From NCBI RefSeq assembly GCF_030646115.1, contig NZ_JAUSMX010000014.1, positions 124,001 to 188,000 on the forward strand: 64,000 nt of DNA. Reading direction: 5' to 3'. How positions within the stretch are numbered: position 1 is the first letter of the stretch; the number at the start of each line of letters is the position of its first letter. The position numbers and the translations under genes were made by a program. Source of the stretch: Fluviicoccus sp. GTDB lineage: Bacteria > Pseudomonadota > Gammaproteobacteria > Pseudomonadales > Moraxellaceae. This document shows positions 29,394-38,903 of the stretch, piece by piece. A model generated the notes under the pieces. It did no database searches. It was not told where the DNA came from and saw only the letters and a list, made by a program, of their open reading frames with translations.

Positions 29394-31211
29394 TTACTGC
29401 TTGCCTTGGGCGGCGCGGATACGCGCTTGTTTGGCGGCATTCGCCCACCAAAAATCCAGACCGGGGGAGTACTTCGGTTTGACAGCCGGTTGTTCCAGGT
29501 AGTCCCAGTAAGCAATGCGGTAGCTGCGGTTGTGATATTGCGGGATGACCAGATGATTCCACAATAAAACCCGGTCAAGCGCCCGGGTCGCCGTCACCAG
29601 TTCTTCACGGGTGCGGGCGCCGACGATGCGGTCAACCAGCGCGTCCACCGCCGCACTCTTGATGCCGCTCAGGTTATGGCTTCCCGGAATACCGGCGGAC
29701 TGGGAACCCCAATAGCCGCGCTGTTCGTTGCCGGGCGACAGCGACTGGGCGAAGCCTTCCACCACCATGTCGAAATCGAACTCGCGCTCACGATTGATAT
29801 ATTGCGAAGAATCCACCGGACGGATGCTGACTTCGATCCCCAGTCGCGACAGGTTTTTGACAAAGGGTTCGACGATGCGCACGAACTCAGGCTGCACCAG
29901 CAGGATCTCGAATTTGAAGGGCTCATTCTTGGCGTTGACCAGCTTGCCGTCCCGAATGTTCCAGCCGGCGCTTTGCAACAGTTTCTGCGCCGCCATCAGG
30001 TTGGCGCGGACGTTGCCGCTGCCGTCGGATTTCGGAGCCTGATAGGGGGTGGTGAAGACCTCCGGCGGCAATTGCGCCTTGAAAGGATTCAGCAAGGCCA
30101 GTTCGGCGGGCGAGGGCAGTCCCTTGGCCGCCAGTTCGGAGTTGTCAAAATAGCTCTGGGAACGGCTGTAGGCATTGAAGAACAGATTGCGGTTGCTCCA
30201 TTCAAAATCGAACGCATAGGCCAGCGCCTGCCGCACCCGGCGATCCTGGAATAACGGCCTGCGGAGGTTATAGACAAAGCCCTGCATTCCGGCCGGATTG
30301 AGGTTCGGTTGTTCAAACTTCTTCACCAAACCCTGCTGTACGGCCGGGAACTTGTATTCGGTGGCCCAGGTCTTGGCTTTGGACTCGACCAGAAAATCAT
30401 ATTGGCCGGCTTTGAAGCCTTCGAAGGAAACGGTGATGTCCTGGTAATACACAAACCTGATGGTATCGACATTGAACTTGCCGCGATTGACCGGCAGGTT
30501 GGCTGCCCAGTATTTGGGATTGCGGGTGTATGTCGCCGACTTGCCCGGGTCCAGCCGCGTCAACAGGTAGGGGCCGCTCCCCACCGGAATATCCAGATTG
30601 GTGCTGTTGAAGGTGTGCTTGCTCCAGTAGTTTTTCGGCAGAATCGATTGCTCACCCACAATCAGCGACAGCTCACGGTTGTTCTTGTTTTTGAACGTGA
30701 ACTTGACCCGTTGCTTATCCAGCGCCTCCACCTTGCTGATCTCGCTGTAATAGTTGCGCAAGTTGGGAGCGCCTTCCTTGCGGATCAGGTCGAAAGTAAA
30801 AGCCACATCTTCCGCCGTCACCGGTGACCCGTCGCTGAAACGGGCGGCGGGATTCAGGTGATAGGTAATCCAGCTCGGGTCTTCAGGATCACGCTCAATC
30901 TTTTCCGCCAGCAGGCCATAGCGGGAAAACGGTTCGTCAAGCGCCGCCACGGTCAGGGAGTCGTAGATATAGTCAGTGCCTTCAACAGCGTTGCCCTTAT
31001 TGATGAAGGCATTGGTGCTGTCGAAGGTCCCCAGCGCCCTTAACCGCAGTTCCCCGCCTTTGGGTGCATCCGGCCGGGCGTAGCTGAAAGACCTGAAGTT
31101 ATCGGGCATGGCGGGTTTGCCGTGCAGGGCAATCGAGTTGCTGACGACAACAGCCGCATGGCTCATCGACACCGTCAGGGACAACAGGGTGGTGCACAAC
31201 AGCTTGTTCAT
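29394..31211 (-). CDS. yejA: periplasmic oligopeptide-binding protein (YejA-like)
   Basis: A 605-residue extracellular solute-binding protein of family 5, paired with YejB, YejE and YejF. The natural start is Met 31211 (MNKLLCTTLLSLTVSMSHA), with AGGAGAG in front; 30 residues of the track are spurious. A signal peptide ends near SHAAVV. The landmark YARPDAPKGGELRLRALGTFD and the segment RFSDGSPVTAEDVAFTFDLI place it in the YejA/OppA group. In E. coli this importer carries peptides, including microcin C. Substrate here is inferred only from the family. Confidence 0.92.
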   Translation of the reverse strand: MNKLLCTTLLSLTVSMSHAAVVVSNSIALHGKPAMPDNFRSFSYARPDAPKGGELRLRALGTFDSTNAFINKGNAVEGTDYIYDSLTVAALDEPFSRYGLLAEKIERDPEDPSWITYHLNPAARFSDGSPVTAEDVAFTFDLIRKEGAPNLRNYYSEISKVEALDKQRVKFTFKNKNNRELSLIVGEQSILPKNYWSKHTFNSTNLDIPVGSGPYLLTRLDPGKSATYTRNPKYWAANLPVNRGKFNVDTIRFVYYQDITVSFEGFKAGQYDFLVESKAKTWATEYKFPAVQQGLVKKFEQPNLNPAGMQGFVYNLRRPLFQDRRVRQALAYAFDFEWSNRNLFFNAYSRSQSYFDNSELAAKGLPSPAELALLNPFKAQLPPEVFTTPYQAPKSDGSGNVRANLMAAQKLLQSAGWNIRDGKLVNAKNEPFKFEILLVQPEFVRIVEPFVKNLSRLGIEVSIRPVDSSQYINREREFDFDMVVEGFAQSLSPGNEQRGYWGSQSAGIPGSHNLSGIKSAAVDALVDRIVGARTREELVTATRALDRVLLWNHLVIPQYHNRSYRIAYWDYLEQPAVKPKYSPGLDFWWANAAKQARIRAAQGKQ

Positions 31212-31301
31212 GGGAATGATCTCTCCTGAAAACCGCAGACAGCCTTTTTGATAATGAAAACAGGGAATTGTGGCCGGGATTTTACGGGAGGAGCTTAGCA
31301 A

Positions 31302-31327
31302 AAAAAACCGCCGCGAATGCGGCGGTT
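31302..31327 (-). terminator. mltD terminator
   Basis: CCGCCGC and GCGGCGG form a seven-pair stem around GAAT, extended by A-T pairs. Read on the minus strand it is followed by a run of eight T. It ends mltD transcription 19 nt past its stop, ahead of yejA. Confidence 0.9.
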
Positions 31328-31345
31328 TTGTGTGCTTCAGGCAAA

Positions 31346-33358
31346 TCAGCCCTTGGCCAGATACAGCACCAGATCCTGACCCGGTTTCAGGTTGCGTGAT
31401 CCTTTATTCCAGCTTTGCAGCTGGCTGACGGAAACCTTGTAGCGTTTGCTGATGGAGTACAGGGTATCGCCGCGACGAACTTCGTAACGCACCTGTTTCA
31501 CATCGTTCTTGCCACCCTTGTCACGCTTGGCGAGGCGCGATGACTTCTTGTCCTTTTTACCCTTGCTGCTGTCGGCAACCCGCTCATCACGGTTGTCATC
31601 CTTCTTGCTGCGGGCTTTCGGCTTGCTGTCCTCTTCCTCATCTTCCAGGCGGATGGTCAGGCGCTTGCCGGGACGAAGATTGTCGCTCAGCTTCATGTCG
31701 TTCCAGCGGGCCAGTTCCTTGGGGCTGACGTCATATTTGCGGGAAATGGCAAACAGGGTTTCGCCGGGGCGTACTTTGTGGATTTCAACGTTGCGGTCAT
31801 GGTCGCGGTCATTGCCCTTGGCGGCAACCTTCTTCCCGGACTTTTCAGACTTGTCGGCTTTATCCGCCTTGTCCGCTTTGGTTTTTTCCACCCGGTCGGA
31901 CTTGCTCTCGGCCGCTTCATCCTTGTCCTTGGCGGCAATCCGGGTTGTTAGGGCTTCGGGTTCATCAACCGTTGCCGCAGCTTCCTGTTCCAGAACGGTT
32001 TCGGCTTCGTAATCGGCTTCCTGCATCAACTGCGCCACGCGGGTTGCGGCCGGTGATTTGGAGCCGTCGTAGTAGTGGCCCCTGACTTTGGTTTGCCCAA
32101 CCACCAGCCATTGCCCCGCCACCAGTTTCTTCTTCTTGATGGCAATGCGCTTGTTCAGGTTACGCAGGCTTTTTGACGAGGTGTCAAAGCGATCGGCGAT
32201 TTTGGCCAGGGAATCGCCTTTCTTGGTCTTGTAGCGTTGCACGACCAGACGTTCGGCGGGAGGCAGGGAGGCCAGACGGTTGTCAAAATCAGCAGCGGTA
32301 TTGACCGGCACCAGGATGTGGTAGGACTCCTGAGGGTCGGTGGCCCAGCGCAGGAAGCCCGGGTTCAGTTGGTACAACTGCTTCAGTGTCAGCCCGGCAA
32401 TACGCGCCACGGCTTCCAGCTCTACCTGGCTGCGGGCCTTGACGGTCCGGAAGTGGGGCTGGTTGACAATCGGCTTGAGGGCGATGTTGAAAGCGCCGGG
32501 GTTCTTGATAATCTGGGCGACAGCCAGGAAGCGCGGGACGTAGGCTTCGGTTTCGGCGGGCAGGTCCAGCGACCAGTAATCGGTGGGCAGGCCGGCGGCG
32601 GCATTCTTGTTGATGGCGCGATCGACGGTGCCGGGGCCGGAGTTGTAGGCCGCCAGCGCCAGTTCCCAGGTGCCGAACTTTTTGTAAAGCATGCTCAGGA
32701 ATTCATAGGCGGCGCGGGTGGACTGCATCACATCACGTCGGCCGTCGTACCAGTAGTTCTGCTTCAGGCCGTAAATCTTGCCGGTGCCGGGAATGAACTG
32801 CCACATGCCTGCCGCCTGGGCTGGGGAGTAGGCAAAGGGGTCGTAGGAGCTTTCCACCACCGGCAACAACGCCAGTTCAGTCGGGATGCCGCGTTTTTCG
32901 GCTTCGGTGATGGTGTGGTACAGATAATGGCTGGCGCGGGCCGACATCCGGTCAATATAGTCTTGCCGCTTGGCAAACCAGTTTCGCTGCTGGGCAATAC
33001 GGGGATTCTCCTGGGACAGGTCCAGCCGGAAACCTGCGCGCATGCGCTCCCAGAGATTGCCGAATTTGGCCAAATCTTCAGGGCTGAGGGCCACGGCTTC
33101 CATCTCGGTCACGCCGAGCATTTCGTCAATATCGTCTTGGGTAAAGTCACTGCCGTCGGTGTCGTAATAGCCGGCCGGAGCGTTACTGAGGCCGTCACCC
33201 GGGCGGTTGGCAACAGCCACCGATGGAGAATCCGGTGTGGAAAAACGGGAGTCGGCGGATTTGCGGGGCTGCGAGGAACAGGCGGACAGAATCAGGCTTG
33301 CGAAGGCAAACGCCAGCACCAGTCGGGCGAATTTGCTGAGGTGAAGCCGGAATTGCAT
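31346..33358 (-). CDS. mltD: membrane-bound lytic murein transglycosylase MltD with LysM repeats
   Basis: Cleaves peptidoglycan glycan strands to 1,6-anhydro products at the outer membrane. Start Met 33358 gives a signal peptide with lipobox LSAC, so it is a lipoprotein. The lytic transglycosylase domain (about residues 140-270) has the catalytic Glu in VVESSYDPFAYSP and the AAGMWQFIPGTG motif. Three LysM domains follow: YKTKKGDSLAKI (~374), HKVRPGETLFAI (~526) and YEVRRGDTLYSI (~622). At about 670 residues it is much longer than the E. coli protein. The extra length is Lys/Asp/Glu-rich linker between the LysM domains (KADKADKADKSEKSGKK). Its location next to gloB is conserved in Pseudomonas. 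Confidence 0.94.
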   Translation of the reverse strand: MQFRLHLSKFARLVLAFAFASLILSACSSQPRKSADSRFSTPDSPSVAVANRPGDGLSNAPAGYYDTDGSDFTQDDIDEMLGVTEMEAVALSPEDLAKFGNLWERMRAGFRLDLSQENPRIAQQRNWFAKRQDYIDRMSARASHYLYHTITEAEKRGIPTELALLPVVESSYDPFAYSPAQAAGMWQFIPGTGKIYGLKQNYWYDGRRDVMQSTRAAYEFLSMLYKKFGTWELALAAYNSGPGTVDRAINKNAAAGLPTDYWSLDLPAETEAYVPRFLAVAQIIKNPGAFNIALKPIVNQPHFRTVKARSQVELEAVARIAGLTLKQLYQLNPGFLRWATDPQESYHILVPVNTAADFDNRLASLPPAERLVVQRYKTKKGDSLAKIADRFDTSSKSLRNLNKRIAIKKKKLVAGQWLVVGQTKVRGHYYDGSKSPAATRVAQLMQEADYEAETVLEQEAAATVDEPEALTTRIAAKDKDEAAESKSDRVEKTKADKADKADKSEKSGKKVAAKGNDRDHDRNVEIHKVRPGETLFAISRKYDVSPKELARWNDMKLSDNLRPGKRLTIRLEDEEEDSKPKARSKKDDNRDERVADSSKGKKDKKSSRLAKRDKGGKNDVKQVRYEVRRGDTLYSISKRYKVSVSQLQSWNKGSRNLKPGQDLVLYLAKG

Positions 33359-33481
33359 GCCACAGTACTCCGATGATACCAAAAGTCGGCCGATTCTAGG
33401 GAGCCGGGTGGAATACTGGCAAGCCGGAAACCGGCATTATTCCGGTTGAACTGTAACGAAGTGCGGCAAAACGCTCGTATT

Positions 33482-34279
33482 TTAGCGGACTGGGGGTTTC
33501 CAGTCGTCCTTGTAACGGCGCAAGGCGGCAAAAACCTCTGAAGCAGCAGGGTTTTTTGCACTGTCGGGCAGTAACTCCGCCAGCCGCTCCTGAACGGAAG
33601 GCAATGCCGTGCGGAGAAAGGGATTGATGGCTTTTTCAACGGAAAGTAATACCGGCAAGGTCGGTTCGTCCCGGTTTCGTTTTAACAGGCATGAAAGCCG
33701 GTAATTTTGCAGGGCGATATTCGCCGGTTCAATATGCTGGGCGAATTGCAGGTTGGAGAGGGTATATTCGTGACTGCAGCAGATTTGCGTGTCGTCCGGC
33801 AAAGCCGCGATTAATTCCAGAGAGTGGAACAGCGACTGAGCGTCGCCATCGAAAATGCGACCGCACCCGCCGCTGAAGAGGGTGTCGCCGCAAAACAGTA
33901 TTTTATCAGACTCGTGGTAATAAGCCAGATGGTGCCGGGTGTGGCCCGGCAGCGTCAGGACTTGCCAGATCCCGGTGTCGCCGGTATCCAGCGTTTCGCC
34001 ACCATATAGCGTGTGAGTGACGCCTTCCACGCTTTCCGGGCCATAGACAGGAACCCCGGGGTGCATTTGGCGCAGTTCGGGCAGGCCGGCACAGTGGTCG
34101 GCGTGATGATGCGTGACAAGTACCGTCGCCAAGCGCCAGTCGTGTTCTTGCAAAACCTGTGAAAGCAGGGCGTAATCACCGGGGTCTACCGCCAGCACCG
34201 CCCCGGCAGGGGATATCCGCAACCAAAGATAGTTGTCGGCGAACATTGGAACCGGTTTCAACACATGCGGTTGGGGCAT
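33482..34279 (-). CDS. gloB: hydroxyacylglutathione hydrolase GloB (glyoxalase II)
   Basis: Metallo-beta-lactamase-fold hydrolase that splits S-lactoylglutathione to lactate and glutathione, the second step of methylglyoxal detoxification. The metal motif THHHADHCAG is at residues 51-60, followed by LPGHTRHHLAYY and FCGDTLFSGGCGRIFDG. The C-terminal glyoxalase II domain has CSHEYTLSNLQFA and KRNRDEPTLP. It is 265 residues long. It is divergent from the methyltransferase gene, with 75 nt between starts. Confidence 0.96.
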   Translation of the reverse strand: MPQPHVLKPVPMFADNYLWLRISPAGAVLAVDPGDYALLSQVLQEHDWRLATVLVTHHHADHCAGLPELRQMHPGVPVYGPESVEGVTHTLYGGETLDTGDTGIWQVLTLPGHTRHHLAYYHESDKILFCGDTLFSGGCGRIFDGDAQSLFHSLELIAALPDDTQICCSHEYTLSNLQFAQHIEPANIALQNYRLSCLLKRNRDEPTLPVLLSVEKAINPFLRTALPSVQERLAELLPDSAKNPAASEVFAALRRYKDDWKPPVR

Positions 34280-34354
34280 GACAGCTTTACTCCATGACAG
34301 TTATTCCGGCAGCGTCCATAATCATCATAGTCCATTCAAGCGGGTATTGTTCCC

Positions 34355-35146
34355 ATGGAATTGCCTCATCTTTGGCAGCCGGCCTCGCGGCTGGACGTGG
34401 CCGGTTCGCTCTCCGCCTGGTTTGATTCCGAACTGGGGCGAGAGTTGCTGGTGGCGGAAAACCGACTGCTCGGGCATATCCTGCCCGATCTCTTCGGCTA
34501 TCATGCGCTGCAGTTGGGGCAGTTGGTGAGCGCCAACCTGCTGCTGGGCAGCCGTATTCGTCATCGTATTGTCGCTGATACGGCGTTGCAGCCGGTGGAG
34601 GGGTTATCGCCGTTACTGGCCCGTCCCGACAGTTTGCCGCTGGCCGACTCCAGTGTGGATGTCGTGGTGCTGCATCACTTGCTTGATGTCTCCGCCAACC
34701 CGCACGCCGTGCTGCGCGAGGCATCCAGGGTGCTGCTGCCGGAGGGGCATCTGGTGATCCTGGGGTTCAATCCCTGGAGCCTGTGGGGCCTGTGGCGCTT
34801 CTTTCGCATGCCGTGGGCGTCGACGCCGTGGTTGCGGCAGGTGCTCAGCCCGCACCGGATGTCCGACTGGCTGACCCTGCTTGACTTTGATGTGGTCGGC
34901 GTAGAGTCCGCCTTTTTCCTGCCGCCGGTGGATACCGCGCTGGTGCGGCGGCGGCTTTCCTGGCTGGAGCCGCTGGGCATGCGTTACTGGAGCCAGGGCG
35001 GGGCGTCCTATGCCTTGCTGGCGCGGAAACGGGTGTCGTGCCTGACGCCGTTGAGACTGCGTCAGCCATTGCTGCAATTGCTGCGTCCGGCGCTGCTGAC
35101 CGAAACCCGCAGCAGCCAGGACTCACATCAACAACGCGAAGACTGA
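34355..35146 (+). CDS. class I SAM-dependent methyltransferase
   Basis: A 263-residue methyltransferase with a type 11 core. The acidic and post-I region is DSLPLADSSVDVVVLHHLLD, then LREASRVLLPEGHLVILGFNPWSLWG. This GFNPWSLWG ending is typical of the uncharacterised group found between gloB and rnhA in Pseudomonas. The classical first glycine-rich loop is poorly conserved, and the N-terminal part looks like helices only. Substrate unknown. It is followed by rnhA after 6 nt and may be cotranscribed with rnhA and dnaQ. Confidence 0.82.
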   Translation: MELPHLWQPASRLDVAGSLSAWFDSELGRELLVAENRLLGHILPDLFGYHALQLGQLVSANLLLGSRIRHRIVADTALQPVEGLSPLLARPDSLPLADSSVDVVVLHHLLDVSANPHAVLREASRVLLPEGHLVILGFNPWSLWGLWRFFRMPWASTPWLRQVLSPHRMSDWLTLLDFDVVGVESAFFLPPVDTALVRRRLSWLEPLGMRYWSQGGASYALLARKRVSCLTPLRLRQPLLQLLRPALLTETRSSQDSHQQRED

Positions 35147-35152
35147 GCCTGC

Positions 35153-35599
35153 ATGAAGAAGATAGAAATTTACAGTGACGGCGCCTGTCGCGGCAATCCC
35201 GGTCCTGGCGGATGGGGCGCATTGCTGCGTTTCGGTGCTCACGAAAAGCGGCTGTATGGCGCTGAGACCCTGACCACCAATAACCGCATGGAGCTGATGG
35301 CCACGATCGAGGCGCTGCGCGCGCTCAGCGAGCCGTGCGAGGTGACGGTCTGGACCGACTCGCAATATGTCAAGAAGGGCATGACCGAGTGGTTGCCGGG
35401 CTGGAAGGCGCGCGGCTGGAAAACAGCGGCCAAGGAACCGGTGAAAAATGCCGACTTGTGGGTGGCGCTGGAAAAGGAAGCGGCGCGTCACCGGGTGGAC
35501 TGGCAATGGGTCAAGGGGCATGCCGGGCACGAAGGCAACGAAGAGGCGGACCGCCTGGCAAATCTGGCCATTGATGAAATGCAGGAAACACGCGCATGA
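35153..35599 (+). CDS. rnhA: ribonuclease HI
   Basis: Cuts the RNA strand of RNA-DNA hybrids. The four acidic catalytic residues are in place: Asp in [17 protein letters not shown], Glu in [13 protein letters not shown], Asp in [12 protein letters not shown], and Asp in [12 protein letters not shown]. It is 148 residues long. The gene overlaps dnaQ by four bases (ATGA), the compact rnhA-dnaQ arrangement known from Pseudomonas (in E. coli the two are divergent). Confidence 0.97.
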   Translation: MKKIEIYSDGACRGNPGPGGWGALLRFGAHEKRLYGAETLTTNNRMELMATIEALRALSEPCEVTVWTDSQYVKKGMTEWLPGWKARGWKTAAKEPVKNADLWVALEKEAARHRVDWQWVKGHAGHEGNEEADRLANLAIDEMQETRA

Positions 35600-36309
35600 G
35601 ACAAATCGTACTGGATACTGAAACCACCGGCATGAATCCGCTGGAAGGCCATCGCATCATTGAAATCGGTTGCCTGGAGCTGGAGAACCGGCGGTTGACC
35701 GGTCGCACCTTCCACCACTATCTGCAACCGGACCGGCTGATTGACCCCGAGGCGATCGCCGTCCATGGCATCACCGATGAGTTCCTGATCGGCAAACCGC
35801 GTTTTCAGGAGGTTGCCGCCGATTTTGTCGAATTTGTGCGCGGCGCTGAACTGGTCATCCATAACGCGGCGTTTGACCTCAGCTTCATGGATCACGAAAT
35901 GAAGCGGCTTGATCCGGAATTCGGTTCTTTCCGCGCCATTTGCGCTGTGCTGGACACCTTGCTCATGGCCCGGCAAAAGCATATCGGGCAGAAAAACACG
36001 CTCGATGCGTTGGCGAAGCGTTACTTCGTCGATCACCGCCAGCGCAGTTACCACGGCGCGCTGCTGGATGCCGAAATTCTGGCCGATGTTTACTTGGCCA
36101 TGACCGGGGGGCAGGTGGGTCTGGGCCTCCAGGAGGAAGGGGATGAGGGCGACGGCCAGGAAACCGTCCGGCCCCTTCCGGCGGGCCGCAAACCGCTGCC
36201 GATTGTCCGCGCCACAGAGGAAGAAGCCGCCGCACACGCCGCGCGCCTCGATATTCTTGACAAATCCTGTGGCGGAACCTGCATTTGGCGTCAAGAAGGG
36301 CTGGCGTGA
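35596..36309 (+). CDS. dnaQ: DNA polymerase III epsilon subunit (3'-5' exonuclease)
   Basis: Proofreading subunit of the replicative polymerase. Exo I is [11 protein letters not shown] (residues 4-14), exo II is [13 protein letters not shown], and exo III is [14 protein letters not shown]. All metal-binding acidic residues and the catalytic His are present. After the ~180-residue nuclease core comes the tail that binds the alpha subunit ([18 protein letters not shown] region). It is translated from an ATGA overlap with rnhA. Confidence 0.97.
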   Translation: MRQIVLDTETTGMNPLEGHRIIEIGCLELENRRLTGRTFHHYLQPDRLIDPEAIAVHGITDEFLIGKPRFQEVAADFVEFVRGAELVIHNAAFDLSFMDHEMKRLDPEFGSFRAICAVLDTLLMARQKHIGQKNTLDALAKRYFVDHRQRSYHGALLDAEILADVYLAMTGGQVGLGLQEEGDEGDGQETVRPLPAGRKPLPIVRATEEEAAAHAARLDILDKSCGGTCIWRQEGLA

Positions 36310-36390
36310 CGGCGGTAAAACCATTATTTTAGGATCGATAATGACAGGCGATAGCCATTTCCCCAACCCGAATAATACAGGAAGGAATCC

Positions 36391-38064
36391 ATGCTTCCGA
36401 AGATCGATGTAAGCGCGCTGAATCTTATCAAGTCCGAAATAGACGTTTCCCTGGCCCAGATCGAAGGTTCGCTGAGCGCCTTTGTCGAGGACAATACCAA
36501 CAACGGGCCGTTGGGCGAGTGTGTCGACGCCATGCAACAGGTCTGGGGGGCGCTCCGGCTGATCAATCTCCAGGGCGCCGCCGAACTGGCCGAACTGCTG
36601 TTCGCCTTGCTGCGGCAGATCAACGAACTTCAGGAAAATACGCCCGAACGCTATTTCTCCGCACTCGGCAACGGCATGATGGTCATGATCCGTTATCTGG
36701 AGTACGTGCAGATCAAGGCGATCAGCGTCCCGCAATTGTTGCTGCCCTCCATCAATGACTGCCGTCGCGTGCTGTCTGTTCCCGAGTTAGGGGAAGGCTA
36801 CTTTCTGGATGTGCCGTTCCTGCCCGAAACCCCGGCCGTTTTGCCGCTGGATCTGGAACCGGCCCGGGAAATGGCGCTGGCGCACCGCATCCGCCACATG
36901 TACCAGATCGGCTTGCTGAACCTGTTGCGTGATCAGGCCGAACCCCTGCATTACCATTTGATGTCCCGCGCTCTGGAGCGCGCTGCACAACTCTGCGCCG
37001 GCCGGGCCCAGTCCCTGCTGTGGTGGGTGGGCGAGGCGGTGCTGGAAGCGTTCTCCGGCGGTGTTGAACTGACCCAGGGCCGCAAGCGGTTACTGGCCCA
37101 GATGGAGCAGCAGCTGCGTCTGCTCAGCCTGCCGGGCGGTGCCTCACAGCCGGTTGACATGACGGTATTGGCCAATGCACTGGCCATTGTCGGTCTGGGT
37201 GAGTCGGGCGGCAAGGTGCTGGAAGTCCAGCAGGCCTTCGACCTGGCCGACAACTGCATTTCCCAGAGCCAGCTTCAGGCGCAGCATGACTCCATGTTCG
37301 GGCCCGGTGGCTCGGTCATCAAGACGGTGGCCACCGTCTTGAAAGATGAAATCGCCCACGTCAAGGATGTGCTGGATATCATTGCCCGCGGCGCCCAGCA
37401 GGAAGAGGAAAGTTATCAGACAGTGGCCGATGAAATCACCAAGGCCTCCCAAACGCTGGTCATGCTGTCACTGAACGACGTTGCCGGCGCCATGCGCCGT
37501 CAGGCGGATATCGTGCGCGGCTGGCATGAGTTCCCCGGTGAGCAGGACTTGAACACTCTGGTGGATGTGCTGCTGCAGGCGGACAACTCTGTGGCGGCGC
37601 TGGACAAGGAAATGTCGCCGGGCAACCAGACGGTGGTCAACAATTCGCGTATCTCCATCCACCAGTTGGACGAAGCCCGCGCCATGCTGGTGGCGGAAAG
37701 CCGCGCCGGTATGTCGCTGGTGAAGCGCGCCATCCTGTCGTATCTGGAGTCGCAAGGGGACTCCCTGCATCTGGCGAATGTTCCCGCCACCCTGCAATCC
37801 ACCAGCGGCGGCTTGTCCTTCCTGATGGCGGACCGAGGCTCGGGTGTGCTTCGTTCTTGCGCTGCGTTTGTGGATCGTCTGGTCAACTCCAAGTCGATGC
37901 CGCCGATGTCTGTCATTGAGACCTTTGCGGATGCCATTGCCTGTGTGGATTATTATCTGGAAAGCCTGGAAGTGAACAAGCCGGTCAGTGACAATGTTTT
38001 TGACATTGGCGAGGAGAGTGTGGCAGAACTGGGCTTTCCCGTTCTGAACCGACAGGCTGCCTGA
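36391..38064 (+). CDS. fimL: FimL, type IV pilus and surface-sensing regulator
   Basis: A 557-residue cytoplasmic protein, helical throughout. It resembles the N-terminal region of the hybrid kinase ChpA/PilL, with phosphotransfer-like helical bundles that have lost the phosphorylatable His. In P. aeruginosa, FimL promotes twitching motility and cyclic-AMP production through the Pil-Chp system and FimV. Visible features are the start LPKIDVSALNLIKSEIDVSL, a central bundle (LKDEIAHVKDVLDIIARGAQ) and the C-terminal part FADAIACVDYYLESLEVNKP. The assignment is supported by the immediate nudC neighbour, the same pairing as in P. aeruginosa. Its stop overlaps the nudC start (TGATG). AGGAAGG precedes the ATG. 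Confidence 0.85.
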   Translation: MLPKIDVSALNLIKSEIDVSLAQIEGSLSAFVEDNTNNGPLGECVDAMQQVWGALRLINLQGAAELAELLFALLRQINELQENTPERYFSALGNGMMVMIRYLEYVQIKAISVPQLLLPSINDCRRVLSVPELGEGYFLDVPFLPETPAVLPLDLEPAREMALAHRIRHMYQIGLLNLLRDQAEPLHYHLMSRALERAAQLCAGRAQSLLWWVGEAVLEAFSGGVELTQGRKRLLAQMEQQLRLLSLPGGASQPVDMTVLANALAIVGLGESGGKVLEVQQAFDLADNCISQSQLQAQHDSMFGPGGSVIKTVATVLKDEIAHVKDVLDIIARGAQQEEESYQTVADEITKASQTLVMLSLNDVAGAMRRQADIVRGWHEFPGEQDLNTLVDVLLQADNSVAALDKEMSPGNQTVVNNSRISIHQLDEARAMLVAESRAGMSLVKRAILSYLESQGDSLHLANVPATLQSTSGGLSFLMADRGSGVLRSCAAFVDRLVNSKSMPPMSVIETFADAIACVDYYLESLEVNKPVSDNVFDIGEESVAELGFPVLNRQAA

Positions 38065-38867
38065 TGTTCGTCAACACTGTGGAGCCGGAGCAGGCGCTCT
38101 GGCTCCTGTTTCATGAAAACAAGCTGATCATTCATACCCCCTCCGGCGCATTGCTGCACCGGAGTCCGGGTTTACTGCCGTTCCCCTTGCCCGATTTCCA
38201 TGTCGTGGAGCAGACCGCCCACCGGCGGGTTCATGTCGCCCGTATTGCCGCCCCGGAGTTGCTGACGGAAGATTATGGTTTGCAGGGGCTGCGTGACCTG
38301 TTGCTGACCGGCACGACGGAGAATTTCCGGCTGGCCGCCACCGCGCTCCAGATATTGGAGTGGGACCGTAACCACCGTTTCTGCAGCCATTGCGGTGCCC
38401 CGACACAGCCGCACCCCAAGGGCGAGCGCGCCAAGGTCTGCACTGCCTGCCACTATGCCCAGTACCCGCGTATCCAGCCCTGCGTCATTGTCGCCATAAC
38501 CCGCGACGATCACATTCTGCTGGCGCGCGCGCAGCGATATGCGATTCCCATGTACAGTTTACTGGCCGGTTTCGTGGAAGTGGGGGAAACCCTGGAGGAG
38601 GCGGTTGACCGGGAAGTGGCGGAGGAGTCCGGGGTCACTGTGCGCGACCTGCGTTATTTCGGCAGTCAGTCTTGGCCATTCCCCGGCAACCTGATGCTGG
38701 CGTTCCGGGCGGAATGGGATGCCGGCGATATCGTGATCCAGGAAGAAGAAATTATGGATGCGCAGTTTTTCCACTACCGCAACCTGCCCATGATTCCCCC
38801 GCCGGGCAGCATTGCCCATGATGTGATCATGGCGGCCGTGCAGGAATTGACAGCGCGCTACGGCTAG
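38064..38867 (+). CDS. nudC: NudC NADH pyrophosphatase / RNA deNADding enzyme
   Basis: Nudix hydrolase that cleaves NAD(H) and removes NAD caps from RNA. The zinc ribbon is CSHCGAPTQPHPKG followed by CTACHYAQYPR (~residues 111-131). The Nudix box GFVEVGETLEEAVDREVAEESG is complete. The downstream family signature, classically SQPWPFPxS, reads SQSWPFPGN here, with two changes. It is 267 residues long. The ATG overlaps the fimL stop by one base, so it is coupled to fimL. By position it corresponds to the fimL-linked nudC of P. aeruginosa. Confidence 0.93.
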   Translation: MFVNTVEPEQALWLLFHENKLIIHTPSGALLHRSPGLLPFPLPDFHVVEQTAHRRVHVARIAAPELLTEDYGLQGLRDLLLTGTTENFRLAATALQILEWDRNHRFCSHCGAPTQPHPKGERAKVCTACHYAQYPRIQPCVIVAITRDDHILLARAQRYAIPMYSLLAGFVEVGETLEEAVDREVAEESGVTVRDLRYFGSQSWPFPGNLMLAFRAEWDAGDIVIQEEEIMDAQFFHYRNLPMIPPPGSIAHDVIMAAVQELTARYG

Positions 38868-38903
38868 GCCCGCAGGCTGAGTCCTTTAAACTTGGAGTCT
38901 TTA

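Noticed and set aside
33382-36735. Other long antisense frames, such as 35488-36735 on the minus strand
   Set aside because: They lie over rnhA, dnaQ and fimL, all clearly real, and show no protein-like motif.
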